Shown in pieces: positions 43,742 to 51,818 of a stretch of 64,000 nucleotides of DNA (positions are counted from its first letter, which is position 1; every line of letters starts with the position of its first letter). The notes beneath the pieces are model-generated. The model was not told where the DNA came from. It ran no database searches and saw only the letters and a list, made by a program, of their open reading frames with translations. Both the position numbers and the translations under genes were made by a program. This stretch comes from Bradyrhizobium neotropicale. GTDB lineage: Bacteria > Pseudomonadota > Alphaproteobacteria > Rhizobiales > Xanthobacteraceae. The stretch covers positions 62,001 through 126,000 of the forward strand of contig NZ_LSEF01000114.1 in assembly GCF_001641695.1 (NCBI RefSeq). Direction: 5' to 3'.

Positions 43742-44068
43742 ATGTTAGAGGCGATATCATCCACGGCGATTTCCGCGGGCCAGGCTGTATCCCGCGCGAC
43801 CGAGACGCAAGTCATCTCGCCCGCAGCGACCGCGATCCAGTCGGGCGACGACGTCGGCTTCGATTCAGTGATGAAGCAGGTGACCACGGACGCGATCGGA
43901 ACGTTGAAGGCAGGCGAATCGGCATCGATCTCGGCGATGCAGGGCAGGGAGTCGACGCGGCGCGTCGTCGAGGCGCTGATGTCGGCCGAGCAGGCCCTCC
44001 AGACGGCGGTCGCGGTTCGCGACAAGGTCGTGCAGGCCTACCAAGAAGTCGTTCGGATGTCGATTTGA
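43742..44068 (+). CDS. fliE: Flagellar hook-basal body protein FliE
   Basis: 108 residues, helix-rich. The C-terminal part STRRVVEALMSAEQALQTAVAVRDKVVQAYQEVVRMSI is typical of FliE, which connects the MS ring to the rod. It lies two bases after flgC and 17 bases before flgG. Confidence 0.93.
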   Translation: MLEAISSTAISAGQAVSRATETQVISPAATAIQSGDDVGFDSVMKQVTTDAIGTLKAGESASISAMQGRESTRRVVEALMSAEQALQTAVAVRDKVVQAYQEVVRMSI

Positions 44069-44085
44069 GCTGAGGGAGTGACGCT

Positions 44086-44877
44086 GTGAAATCGCTTGCC
44101 ATCGCGGCCACGGGCATGAATGCCCAGCAGACCAATATCGAAGTCATCGCGAACAACATCGCCAATATCAACTCGACGTCGTTCAAGCGGGCACGCGCGG
44201 AATTCACCGATCTATTCTATCAGATGGACCGCATGCAGGGCGTCTCGAACGTCTCGGGTTCATCGCCGATCCCGGAGGGTGCCAATCTCGGCCTCGGCGT
44301 CAAGTCGGCGGCCATCCGCAAGCTGCACATCCAGGGTGCGCTCACGCAGACCGGCAATCCCTACGACCTGGCGATCAACGGCCGTGGCTGGTTTCAGGTG
44401 TTGGGCCCGAACAACGAAGTGCAATATACCCGCGCGGGTTCATTCAACACCAATGCCAACGGTCAACTCGTCACGATCGACGGTTACCTGCTCGACCCGG
44501 CAATCACGGTGCCGCAGGGAACGGTTCAGGTCACGGTCAACCAGACTGGACAGGTGTTTGCCAAGCTGGACACCGAAACCAATCCGCGGCAGATCGGCCA
44601 GCTCAACCTCGCCAACTTCGCCAACGAAGCGGGCCTCGAGCCACTGGGCAGCAATCTCTATCGTGAGACCACGGCTTCCGGCACGCCGGTCGTCGGGCTG
44701 CCGGGCGATGCCGGCTACGGCAAGATCAACCAGCAATATCTCGAGGCTTCGAACGTCGATCCCGTCAAGGAAATCACCGAGCTGATCTCCGCCCAGCGCG
44801 CCTACGAGATGAATGCCAAGGTCATCACGGCCTCGGATGAGATGGCCCAGACCGTGTCGAAGGGCCTTGGCCGCTAG
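44086..44877 (+). CDS. flgG: Flagellar distal rod protein FlgG
   Basis: 263 residues from a GTG or ATG-equivalent start at 44086 with GGGAG upstream. N-terminus MKSLAIAATGMNAQQTNIEVIANNIANINSTSFKRARAEF and C-terminus NVDPVKEITELISAQRAYEMNAKVI are diagnostic of FlgG. The length matches the family (about 260). It forms the distal rod that carries the L and P rings encoded further along the operon. Confidence 0.95.
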   Translation: MKSLAIAATGMNAQQTNIEVIANNIANINSTSFKRARAEFTDLFYQMDRMQGVSNVSGSSPIPEGANLGLGVKSAAIRKLHIQGALTQTGNPYDLAINGRGWFQVLGPNNEVQYTRAGSFNTNANGQLVTIDGYLLDPAITVPQGTVQVTVNQTGQVFAKLDTETNPRQIGQLNLANFANEAGLEPLGSNLYRETTASGTPVVGLPGDAGYGKINQQYLEASNVDPVKEITELISAQRAYEMNAKVITASDEMAQTVSKGLGR

Positions 44878-44890
44878 CTCCGGTGGATCC

Positions 44891-45367
44891 ATGTCGAGCA
44901 GGCTGGGCCTGATCATGCGCGGGTTGGCCGCCGCGCTGCTGGTGCTCGTCTCTGCGCGGATGGCCGCGGCCGAAGAGCGGCGGCTTCCCGTGCCGGCCGT
45001 GTCGATCCGCGTCGGCGAGGTGATCAGGGACGACATGATCACGGAGCGTGCTTTCGCGCCGAACCTTCTCGGCGTAGCCATGTTCATCGAAGGACGTCAG
45101 GTGCTTGTCGGCCGCATGGCGCGGCGTACGCTGCTGCCCGGTCAGCCGATTCCGACCAATGCGGTTGAGGATCCCTGGACCGTCGCCCGCGGTGCCATGG
45201 TCAAGGTGGTCGTCGAGGACAGCGGCCTGTCGATCGTGACGTACGGCTCGGCGATGCAGTCGGGTGCGGCCGGTGCGCTCATCCCGGTCCGAAACACCGA
45301 CACCGGCGTGATCATCAGGGGCATCGTCCAGCCGGACGGCACCGTCAAGGTCGTGGACGGGTCATGA
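44891..45367 (+). CDS. flgA: Flagella basal body P-ring formation protein FlgA
   Basis: 158 residues, start ATG 44891 with GGTGGA upstream. A signal peptide (GLIMRGLAAALLVLVSARMAAA) leads to a periplasmic SAF-like domain (VPAVSIRVGEVIRDDMITERAF; LLPGQPIPTNAVEDPWTVARGAMV). FlgA is a chaperone for FlgI. It is shorter than the enterobacterial protein, as is usual in Rhizobiales. It overlaps flgI by four bases. Confidence 0.92.
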   Translation: MSSRLGLIMRGLAAALLVLVSARMAAAEERRLPVPAVSIRVGEVIRDDMITERAFAPNLLGVAMFIEGRQVLVGRMARRTLLPGQPIPTNAVEDPWTVARGAMVKVVVEDSGLSIVTYGSAMQSGAAGALIPVRNTDTGVIIRGIVQPDGTVKVVDGS

Positions 45368-46494
45368 TCAGATTTCTGCTTGCGCTGATCCTCGTCGTTG
45401 CCGCGGCCGGTGCCCAGGCCGCCGTTCGCATCAAGGACATCGCTGACATCAAGGGACTGCGCGAAAACCAGATCGTCGGTTACGGCCTCGTCATCGGCCT
45501 GAACGGCACCGGCGACACTCTGCGCAACGCGCCGTTTACGGAGCAGTCGCTCCAGTCGATGCTCGAGAACATGGGCATCAACGTCAGGAACGAAGCCACC
45601 AGCACGAACAATCCGGCGCGGCCCACGACGCTGCGCACGCGCAACGTCGCCGCCGTCATGGTGACAGCGGATCTGCCACCTTCGATGGCGCCGGGCGAAC
45701 GCATGGACGTGACGGTATCGTCGCTCGGCGATGCGACGTCGCTGCTTGGCGGCACGCTGGTGATGACGTCACTGCGCGCTGCCGATGGCGCCGTCTACGC
45801 GGTGGCGCAGGGGGCCGTCACCGTCGCCGGCTACAGCGTGGGCGGCCAGGCCCAGAACGTCAGCCAGGGCACGCCGACCGCCGGACGCATCCCGAACGGT
45901 GCGCTGGTCGAGCGGGAAGTGCAGGGAAGTCTCCATGAGATGGAGTTCCTGGTGCTCGAGCTGAAGAACCCCGATTTCGTCACCGCGACACGCATTCTCG
46001 ATGCCATCAACCGCTACGCCGGCGGCCGCTATCGCGCGCAGATCGCCTTCGAGCGCGATTACCGGACGATCGTGCTGTCCAAGCCGCGCTATATCGGTCC
46101 GGTCCGCTTCCTCGCCGAAATCGGCGAGCTGACGGTCGAGCCGGATACGCCGGCGCGCGTGGTGATCAACGAACGCACTGGCACGGTGGTGATCGGACGC
46201 GACGTAAGAATATCGACCGTTGCGGTGACGCACGGCAATCTGACGGTCCGCGTCACCGAGATGCCCGTGGTATCGCAGCCCGCGCCGTTCTCGCAAGGGA
46301 AGACGGTCGTCGTTCCCCAGACCATCGTCGAGGCCAACGAAGCAGGCGCGCAGGTTGCGATCCTCAGCGGCGTCGATCTCCAGCGCCTCGTCCGCGGGCT
46401 GAACCAGATCGGACTGAAGCCGTCCGGCATCATCGCCATCCTCCAGGCGATCAAGACGGCAGGCGCGCTCCAGGCCGATGTCATTGTGCAATGA
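45364..46494 (+). CDS. flgI: Flagellar P-ring protein FlgI
   Basis: 376 residues with a signal peptide (LLALILVVAAAGAQA) followed by RIKDIADIKGLRENQIVGYGLVIGLNGTGD, the typical start of mature FlgI. Other conserved blocks are NVAAVMVTADLPP, GDATSLLGGTLVMTSL and the C-terminal LVRGLNQIGLKPSGIIAILQAIKTAGALQADV. It builds the P ring in the peptidoglycan around the distal rod. Confidence 0.96.
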   Translation: MIRFLLALILVVAAAGAQAAVRIKDIADIKGLRENQIVGYGLVIGLNGTGDTLRNAPFTEQSLQSMLENMGINVRNEATSTNNPARPTTLRTRNVAAVMVTADLPPSMAPGERMDVTVSSLGDATSLLGGTLVMTSLRAADGAVYAVAQGAVTVAGYSVGGQAQNVSQGTPTAGRIPNGALVEREVQGSLHEMEFLVLELKNPDFVTATRILDAINRYAGGRYRAQIAFERDYRTIVLSKPRYIGPVRFLAEIGELTVEPDTPARVVINERTGTVVIGRDVRISTVAVTHGNLTVRVTEMPVVSQPAPFSQGKTVVVPQTIVEANEAGAQVAILSGVDLQRLVRGLNQIGLKPSGIIAILQAIKTAGALQADVIVQ

Positions 46495-46558
46495 TGCATA
46501 AGCGTCGTGCAAGCTTGGTCGCTCAATGCTCTCAGGACCGAGAATCGCACGCGGCCCG

Positions 46559-47332
46559 ATGCTGAAGCTGGATCACAAAGCAAAAGTCCTTCTCCTGGTC
46601 GCTGCGTCCGCGCTGGCGGGCGCTTCGCCTGTGCTGGCGCTCGATGAGGCCAGGCCGTCAAAGCCGCTCAACCTGCTCTCCTTCGCGCGCGCACGTGCTC
46701 CGGGCTCGCAGAAGCCGCAAGGGCCAGCCGCATCGTTGCCGAACGACGCCGCCTCCTCCAGGGCGACCGCCTGGGCGGCGGAAGACACCGGACCTGCGAT
46801 CACCGGCGCGGTGCCGGCTCCCGAAACGCCACCGCCGGCGCCTCCGCCAACTCCGCCTACGCGTCCCGCCAAAACCGGCAGTGTCACCGCGCCGGCGAAG
46901 CCGACTTCGCCTGCTGCGGCCGCGCAACCGGACAACGAGGTCGCGCTGTTCTGCAGCAACGTCGCCGACCCCGCCGTCGATGCAAGGCTCGCCTGGCAAT
47001 TGAAGGAACTGGAGAAGGCCGAGAACCTGCTTCGCGAGCGGATCGCAGAGGTCGAGGCCAAGCGGGCCGAATATGAGCAGTGGATGGCGCTGCGCGACGA
47101 GTTCCTGAAGAAGGCCGAAGCGAACGTGGTCGAGATTTATTCGCGCATGAAGCCGGAGGCCGCGGCCACCCAGATCGCGGGTATGGCGGACGAGACGGCC
47201 GCCGCGGTGCTCGCCAAGCTCGGCCCGAGGAACTCGAGCGCGATCTTCAATGAGATGGATTCGGCACGCGCGGCGCATCTCGCCGACCTGCTTGGCGGAA
47301 TGCGTCGTGTGGATGACGGAAAGACCAGATAG
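46559..47332 (+). CDS. motE: MotE-like periplasmic chaperone
   Basis: 257 residues. An N-terminal membrane or signal segment (KVLLLVAASALAGASPVLA) leads to a long Pro/Ala-rich linker (about residues 30-125), a coiled coil (WQLKELEKAENLLRERIAEVEAKRAEYEQ), and a MgtE-N-like C-terminal module (MKPEAAATQIAGMADETAAAVLAKLGPRNSSAIFNEM). In Sinorhizobium MotE is a periplasmic chaperone for MotC. Neighbours flgI and flgH are the same there. The start is uncertain: ATG 46526 is in frame, and neither has a clear ribosome-binding site. Confidence 0.83.
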   Translation: MLKLDHKAKVLLLVAASALAGASPVLALDEARPSKPLNLLSFARARAPGSQKPQGPAASLPNDAASSRATAWAAEDTGPAITGAVPAPETPPPAPPPTPPTRPAKTGSVTAPAKPTSPAAAAQPDNEVALFCSNVADPAVDARLAWQLKELEKAENLLRERIAEVEAKRAEYEQWMALRDEFLKKAEANVVEIYSRMKPEAAATQIAGMADETAAAVLAKLGPRNSSAIFNEMDSARAAHLADLLGGMRRVDDGKTR

Positions 47333-48028
47333 ATGAAGAAGCCGGTGCTCATCCTCTCGCTCGTGATCCTGGGCGGTTGCGCCCAGGATCCGTCCGAGGT
47401 CCTGTACGGGCCGCAATTGTCGCCCGTCGGTAGCGGCCTGAGGACGCCGGCCGATCCTATCCCGGTGTCACCCCGTTTCCGCACGCCCGTCAGCTATCGA
47501 TCGACCTGGGACGACGGCACCGATCTCTACCGCGACCCGCGCGCCAGGCGCGTCGGCGACGTGATGACTGTGATCATCTCGATGCAGGACAAGGCGAAGC
47601 TCGACAACAAGACGGGCCGTTCGCGCGACTCGCAGATCAAGTTCGGCCTCGACTGGCTGATGGATGCCGCAGGGTGGACCGACAAAGGCCAGACCAACGC
47701 CAATCTCAGCACCAACACCCAGATCAAGGGCAACGGCCAGATCGATCGCGCCGAGGACATCAAGCTCTCGATCGCCGCGATCGTCACCGACGTATTGCCG
47801 AACGGCAATATGATGATCAGCGGTTCGCAGGAGTTTCGGGTCAATACGGAGATGCGCGTCCTCAACGTCGGAGGTATCGTGCGTCCACGCGACATCTCGC
47901 GTGGCAATACGATCACCTATGACAAGATTGCCGAGGCGCGCGTGTCTTATGGCGGTCGTGGAAATCTGTCTGACGTGCAGCAGCCTGGATGGGGACATCG
48001 GATCTATGACGCCGTGGCGCCATTCTGA
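47333..48028 (+). CDS. flgH: Flagellar L-ring lipoprotein FlgH
   Basis: 231 residues. A lipoprotein signal with lipobox LGGC puts the lipidated Cys at residue 16. RRVGDVMTVIISMQDKAKLDNKTGRSRDS near 70-98 and the C-terminal IVRPRDISRGNTITYDKIAEARVSYGGRGNLSDVQQPGWG fit FlgH. It forms the L ring in the outer membrane. It starts immediately after the motE stop codon. Confidence 0.95.
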   Translation: MKKPVLILSLVILGGCAQDPSEVLYGPQLSPVGSGLRTPADPIPVSPRFRTPVSYRSTWDDGTDLYRDPRARRVGDVMTVIISMQDKAKLDNKTGRSRDSQIKFGLDWLMDAAGWTDKGQTNANLSTNTQIKGNGQIDRAEDIKLSIAAIVTDVLPNGNMMISGSQEFRVNTEMRVLNVGGIVRPRDISRGNTITYDKIAEARVSYGGRGNLSDVQQPGWGHRIYDAVAPF

Positions 48029-48070
48029 CGAGCTGGCAAACCGGACCGTGCTGCGGGGACAGGGAATGTC

Positions 48071-48514
48071 ATGCGCCTGATCGCAGCCATCGTGGCCTTG
48101 ACCCTGGTCGCTATCGCGGCCGGCGCAGTCGCAGGGCTGCAGCTTTTCGCGAGCGCGCAGCGCGTCGCCGACGCGAAGAAGAGCGCTACCCCGCCGCCGC
48201 TTGCGTCGAGCTACGCCGGTAGCGCGCGGCTCAGGAAGCTTTCTCCGATCGTGACCAATCTCGCCGCGCCGGCCAACAACTGGGCGCGGGTCGAAGCCTC
48301 CATGGTGACCGACAGCATGAGCGACGAAGACGCCGGCATCCTGGCTGCGCATATCAGCGAGGACATCGTCATCTATCTGAGGTCGGCGTCGGTTTCGCAG
48401 TTCGAGGGCGCCCGCGGACTCCAGCATCTGCGTGACGACCTGTCCGAGCGCGCCAATATCCGTTCGTCGGGCAAGGTCCGCGAATTGATCATTGAGACAT
48501 TGGTGATCCAGTGA
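48071..48514 (+). CDS. fliL: Flagellar basal body-associated protein FliL
   Basis: 147 residues with one N-terminal membrane helix (residues 4-26) and a periplasmic domain; GKVRELIIETLVIQ at the end is typical of FliL. It forms a ring around the stator and supports torque. It lies 42 bp after flgH and overlaps fliP by four bases. Confidence 0.83.
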   Translation: MRLIAAIVALTLVAIAAGAVAGLQLFASAQRVADAKKSATPPPLASSYAGSARLRKLSPIVTNLAAPANNWARVEASMVTDSMSDEDAGILAAHISEDIVIYLRSASVSQFEGARGLQHLRDDLSERANIRSSGKVRELIIETLVIQ

Positions 48515-49251
48515 AAGTGAGAGTCCTGCTGCTGGCGTTGCTGCTGGTCGTCCTGCCCGAGGTGGCGTTCGCCCAGATTCCGGACCTCAATTCGCTGCTG
48601 CCGCCGGGCAACGGCTCGACCAGCGGCCGGATCATCCAGCTGATGGCGCTGATCACAGTGCTGTCGGTGGCGCCGGGGCTGCTGATCATGGTGACGAGCT
48701 TCACGCGATTTGCCGTCGCGCTGTCGTTTCTGCGTGCCGGCCTCGGCCTTCAGACCACGCCGGCCAATCTGGTGCTGATCAGCCTCGCACTGTTCATGAC
48801 TTTCTACGTCATGGCCCCGACCTTCGACCGGGCCTGGGAAACCGGCGTGCAGCCGCTGATGAAGAACGAGATCTCGGAGGAGCAGGCCTATTTGCGGATC
48901 ACCGATCCGTTCCGCGAGTTCATGCTGGCCCATGTCCGCGAGAAGGATCTTCAGACCTTCGAGTCGCTCGCGGCCGAGAGCTTCCGCAAGAAGTTCGACG
49001 ACAAGCGTATCGACATGCGCGTCATCATTCCGGCCTTCATGATCTCCGAGCTACGACGTTCGTTCGAGATCGGATTCCTCATCATCCTGCCGTTCCTCGT
49101 CATCGACATGATCGTGGCGACGCTGACCATGTCGATGGGCATGATGATGATGCCGCCAACGATCCTCGCGCTGCCATTCAAGATGCTGTTCTTCGTACTG
49201 ATCGACGGCTGGAATCTGCTCGCCTCCGGACTGGTGCGATCGTTCTCGTAA
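48511..49251 (+). CDS. fliP: Flagellar export gate protein FliP
   Basis: 246 residues. A signal peptide-like N-terminus (LLLALLLVVLPEVAFA) and four membrane helices with family motifs: LSVAPGLLIMVTSFTRFAVALSFLRAGLGLQTTPANLVLISLALFMTFYVMAP and FEIGFLIILPFLVIDMIVATLTMSMGMMMMPP. It is a core of the type III export gate. It ends the rightward motA-fliP gene run, ahead of the flagellin genes. Confidence 0.96.
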   Translation: MKVRVLLLALLLVVLPEVAFAQIPDLNSLLPPGNGSTSGRIIQLMALITVLSVAPGLLIMVTSFTRFAVALSFLRAGLGLQTTPANLVLISLALFMTFYVMAPTFDRAWETGVQPLMKNEISEEQAYLRITDPFREFMLAHVREKDLQTFESLAAESFRKKFDDKRIDMRVIIPAFMISELRRSFEIGFLIILPFLVIDMIVATLTMSMGMMMMPPTILALPFKMLFFVLIDGWNLLASGLVRSFS

Positions 49252-49280
49252 GAGCCGCGATCGTCGGCGGAGCGGCTGGT

Positions 49281-49310
49281 TATGGTTAGCGGAAAGTAAT
49301 ATTAACCATA
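49281..49310. promoter_or_regulatory. Inverted repeat upstream of first flagellin gene
   Basis: TATGGTTA (49281-49288) and TAACCATA (49303-49310) form a perfect 8-bp inverted repeat with 14 bases between. It contains TTAACCAT, the half-site of the CtrA consensus known from Caulobacter, but the partner half-site at the proper distance is only GGAA, so CtrA control is a guess. It could also be the end-of-transcript hairpin of the fliP operon. Confidence 0.4.
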
Positions 49311-49350
49311 TGATTTTGCAGCGAAATTCAAGGCGGTCTTAATCTGGAAG

Positions 49351-49369
49351 CAAGATTCGGCGTGCTACC
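49351..49369 (+). promoter_or_regulatory. Promoter-like element of flagellin gene 1
   Basis: CAAGATTCGGCGTGCTACC at 49351-49369 matches elements before the other two flagellin genes. GCTACC lies eight bases before the 5' stem of the leader RNA, the position of a -10 box. The -35 side is not conserved with the other copies. Confidence 0.5.
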
Positions 49370-49376
49370 AAGACGG

Positions 49377-49490
49377 TACGGCGGGTTGGACCTCACCCAC
49401 ATCAGTCCAAAGGCATGATGCCGCCCCTCCGTACCGGTGAAAGCCCGGTATGTCCCCTCGTGAAAATGTAACGCGTACATAAAGGGACAT
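49377..49490 (+). ncRNA. Structured 5' leader of flagellin gene 1 (flg-Rhizobiales-like)
   Basis: P1 TACGG-c-GGG (49377-49385) pairs with CCC-t-CCGTA (49425-49433). P2 TTGGAC (49386-49391) pairs with GTCCAA (49405-49410). P3 is GGCATGATGCC at 49412-49422. P4 is ACCGG/CCGGT around GTACCGGTGAAAGCCCGGTA (49431-49450). ATGTCCC (49450-49456) is the exact complement of GGGACAT (49484-49490), which includes the ribosome-binding site of the flagellin. An extra hairpin ATGTA/TACAT (49466-49480) sits between. Compared with the other two leaders, the base pairs are conserved while the bases change. I recall the flg-Rhizobiales RNA motif from 5' regions of rhizobial flagellar genes. Confidence 0.8.
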
Positions 49491-49495
49491 TCGCA

Positions 49496-50428
49496 ATGTC
49501 AAGCCTGCTTACGAACTCGACCGCCATGACCGCGCTCCAGACCCTGCGGTCTGTGAGCTCGCAGCTCTCCAACACGCAGACCCGGATCTCGACCGGCCAG
49601 CGCGTCTCGACCGCCTCCGACAACGCCGCCTACTGGTCGATCGCGACGTCGATGCGCTCCGACAACGCCGCGCTGTCCGCCGTCTCCGACTCGCTCGGTC
49701 TGTCGGCTGCGACCGTCGACACCGAATATACCGCTCTGAACTCGGTAATCGGCGACAAAAACTCCGGCCTGACCAAGCTCCAGGCGCTGCTGGTCGAAGC
49801 CAAGACCGCCGGTATCGACCGCACCAAGATCCAGGCGGACGTCACCCAGATCCAGCAGCAGATGCAGAGCACCGCCAATGCGGCGACCTTCAACGGCATC
49901 AACTGGCTGAGCATCAACACCTCGGCCACGACCTTGGCCACACCGGCGACCTTCAACCTCGTGTCGTCGTACTCTCGTGTCGGCAACACGCCGACCACCG
50001 GTTCCATCACCGTGACGACCGCCAACTACGCGCTCTACACCACCGGCGGCGCATCCAACACCGGCATTCTGGACACGCAGGCCGCCGGTGTGTCGGTCGC
50101 CAACATGACCATCGGCACGCTGACCGACGCGGCGACTGACCAGACCACGCTCGATGGCTACATCGCGCAGGTCACCACCGCGATCAACTCGGTGGCCTCG
50201 GCTGCCGCCAATCTCGGTGCCGTCAAGAACCGCATCGCGACCAACACGGATTTCGTGAAGTCGCTGATGGACTCGGTTGATCGCGGTGTCGGCCAGCTCG
50301 TCGACGCCGACATGAACCAGGAGTCCACCCGCCTGGCGGCCCTCCAGGTCCAGCAGCAGCTCGGCGTGCAGGCGCTCTCGATCGCCAACAACAGCAGCCA
50401 GAGCATCCTGTCGCTGTTCCGCGGCTAA
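49496..50428 (+). CDS. fliC: Flagellin 1
   Basis: 310 residues, the size of rhizobial and Bradyrhizobium thin-filament flagellins. The N-terminal D0/D1 region (LLTNSTAMTALQTLRSVSSQLSNTQTRISTGQRVSTASDNAAYWSIATSMRSDN) and the C-terminal D1/D0 region (VQQQLGVQALSIANNSSQSILSLFRG) are conserved; the centre is Thr/Ser/Ala-rich. It is exported through the flagellar channel without signal peptide. It is the most divergent of the three tandem copies at both ends. The RBS AAAGGGA lies in the predicted masking helix of its leader. Confidence 0.96.
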   Translation: MSSLLTNSTAMTALQTLRSVSSQLSNTQTRISTGQRVSTASDNAAYWSIATSMRSDNAALSAVSDSLGLSAATVDTEYTALNSVIGDKNSGLTKLQALLVEAKTAGIDRTKIQADVTQIQQQMQSTANAATFNGINWLSINTSATTLATPATFNLVSSYSRVGNTPTTGSITVTTANYALYTTGGASNTGILDTQAAGVSVANMTIGTLTDAATDQTTLDGYIAQVTTAINSVASAAANLGAVKNRIATNTDFVKSLMDSVDRGVGQLVDADMNQESTRLAALQVQQQLGVQALSIANNSSQSILSLFRG

Positions 50429-50448
50429 GCCTCAAAACCATCTGAGGG

Positions 50449-50484
50449 GGGCCGCGCTTCTCGCGAAGCGCGGCCCTTTCGTTT
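50449..50484 (+). terminator. Terminator after flagellin gene 1
   Basis: A perfect 12-bp stem GGGCCGCGCTTC/GAAGCGCGGCCC (50449-50460 with 50465-50476) with a TCGC loop, followed by TTTCGTTT. A smaller hairpin CCTCA/TGAGG (50430-50434 with 50443-50447) comes just before. It should isolate each flagellin gene as its own transcript. Confidence 0.9.
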
Positions 50485-50556
50485 GACGTGACGTTTCGCG
50501 CACGCCGAGTTTCGGCTGCCCTGTTGCCGCCGGGGCACAGCGCCACAAGCCTCGCA

Positions 50557-50574
50557 CAAGCTTGGCGCGCTATT
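50557..50574 (+). promoter_or_regulatory. Promoter-like element of flagellin gene 2
   Basis: CAAGCTTGGCGCGCTATT at 50557-50574; GCTATT is at -10 position, nine bases before the leader stem. Upstream CACAAGCCTCGCACAA is identical to that of flagellin gene 3, so CAAGCC (50546-50551) may act at -35. Confidence 0.55.
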
Positions 50575-50582
50575 CCCGCCGC

Positions 50583-50697
50583 TACGACAGGTTGGGCCTT
50601 GATCCGCTTTTCCGCAGCCCAAAGGCATGACGCCGCCCTGTCGTACCGGTGCAAGCCCGGTATGTCCCCAAACTCAATTCAATCTTCAAAGGGACAT
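50583..50697 (+). ncRNA. Structured 5' leader of flagellin gene 2 (flg-Rhizobiales-like)
   Basis: P1 is a 9-bp stem TACGACAGG (50583-50591) with CCTGTCGTA (50636-50644 region). P2 is TTGGGC (50592-50597) with GCCCAA (near 50617-50622). P3 is GGCATGACGCC. P4 is ACCGG-TGCAAGC-CCGGT. ATGTCCC (50662-50668) can pair with GGGACAT (50691-50697), which contains the flagellin ribosome-binding site. Compared with leader 3, the P1 core pair A-T becomes T-A, and P2 G-C becomes A-T, both compensated. Confidence 0.82.
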
Positions 50698-50702
50698 CAA
50701 AA

Positions 50703-51638
50703 ATGGGTTCTAGTCTCCTCACCAACTCCGCTGCAATGACTGCGCTCCAGACCCTCCGGTCTGTCAGCTCCAGCCTGCAAACGACCGAAAACCGGATCTC
50801 GACCGGCCAGCGCGTCTCGACCGCCTCCGACAACGCCGCCTACTGGTCGATCGCGACGTCGATGCGCTCCGACAACGCCGCGCTCTCCGCCGTCTCCGAC
50901 TCGCTCGGTCTATCGGCCGCGACCGTCGACACCGAATATACCGCTCTGACCTCGGTGATCGGCGACAAGAACTCCGGCCTGACCAAGCTCCAGGCGCTGC
51001 TGGTCGAAGCCAAGACCGCCGGTATCGACCGCACCAAGATCCAGGCGGACATCACCCAGATCCAGCAGGATATGAACCTGAAGGCCAACTCGGCGACCTT
51101 CAACGGAATCAACTGGCTGAGCATCAACACCTCGGCCACGACCCTGGCCACACCGGCGACCTTCAACCTCGTGTCGTCGTACTCTCGTGTCGGTGGCACG
51201 CCCACTATCGGTTCCATCACCGTGACGACCGCCAACTTCGCGCTCTACACCACCGGCGGCGCATCTAACACCGGCATTCTGGACACGCAGGCCGCCGGTG
51301 TGTCGGTCGCCAACATGACCATCGGCACGCTGACCGACGCGGCGACTGACCAGACCACGCTCGATGGCTACATCGCGCAAGTCACCACCGCGATCAACTC
51401 GGTGGCGTCGGCCGCTGCCAATCTCGGTGCCGTCAAGAACCGCATCGCGACCAACACGGAATTCGTCAAGACCCTGATGGACTCCGTGGACCGCGGTGTC
51501 GGCCAGCTCGTCGACGCCGATATGAACGCGGAATCGACCCGCCTCCAAGCCCTCCAGACCCAGCAGCAGCTCGGCGTTCAGGCGCTCTCGATCGCCAACC
51601 AGAACAGCCAGAGCATCCTGTCGCTGTTCCGCGGCTAA
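50703..51638 (+). CDS. fliC: Flagellin 2
   Basis: 311 residues. Nearly identical to flagellin 3 over its whole length and to flagellin 1 in the centre; differences cluster in the first 30 residues after the start and in the region around 115-125 (QDMNLKANSATFNG versus QQMQSTANAATFNG). The ATG at 50703 follows AAAGGGACATCAAAA. The open frame extends upstream through the leader, but that part is leader RNA. It has its own leader and terminator. Confidence 0.96.
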   Translation: MGSSLLTNSAAMTALQTLRSVSSSLQTTENRISTGQRVSTASDNAAYWSIATSMRSDNAALSAVSDSLGLSAATVDTEYTALTSVIGDKNSGLTKLQALLVEAKTAGIDRTKIQADITQIQQDMNLKANSATFNGINWLSINTSATTLATPATFNLVSSYSRVGGTPTIGSITVTTANFALYTTGGASNTGILDTQAAGVSVANMTIGTLTDAATDQTTLDGYIAQVTTAINSVASAAANLGAVKNRIATNTEFVKTLMDSVDRGVGQLVDADMNAESTRLQALQTQQQLGVQALSIANQNSQSILSLFRG

Positions 51639-51659
51639 GCCTCAAAAACCATCTGAGGA

Positions 51660-51697
51660 GGGCCGCGCTTCTCACGAAGCGCGGCCCTTTTCATTTT
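51660..51697 (+). terminator. Terminator after flagellin gene 2
   Basis: Stem GGGCCGCGCTTC/GAAGCGCGGCCC (51660-51671 with 51676-51687), loop TCAC, followed by TTTTCATTTT. It is the same module as after flagellin 1, so the duplicated unit runs from leader to terminator. Confidence 0.9.
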
Positions 51698-51792
51698 GGC
51701 GTGCGCTGGTCGTGCGCCATGGTCTTGGCACGTCGGCCATGTCGATTTGGCTTACCTTGCCGCGGTCCGGTCACGGAACCACAAGCCTCGCA

Positions 51793-51810
51793 CAAACTTC
51801 GCGTGCTATC
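51793..51810 (+). promoter_or_regulatory. Promoter-like element of flagellin gene 3
   Basis: CAAACTTCGCGTGCTATC at 51793-51810; GCTATC lies nine bases before the leader stem. CAAGCC at 51782-51787 is 17 bases upstream of GCTATC. Confidence 0.55.
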
Positions 51811-51818
51811 GCCGCCGT

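Noticed and set aside
49302..49310. CtrA site upstream of flagellin gene 1
   Set aside because: TTAACCAT is present, but the second half-site at N7 reads GGAA instead of TTAA; not enough to claim CtrA control.
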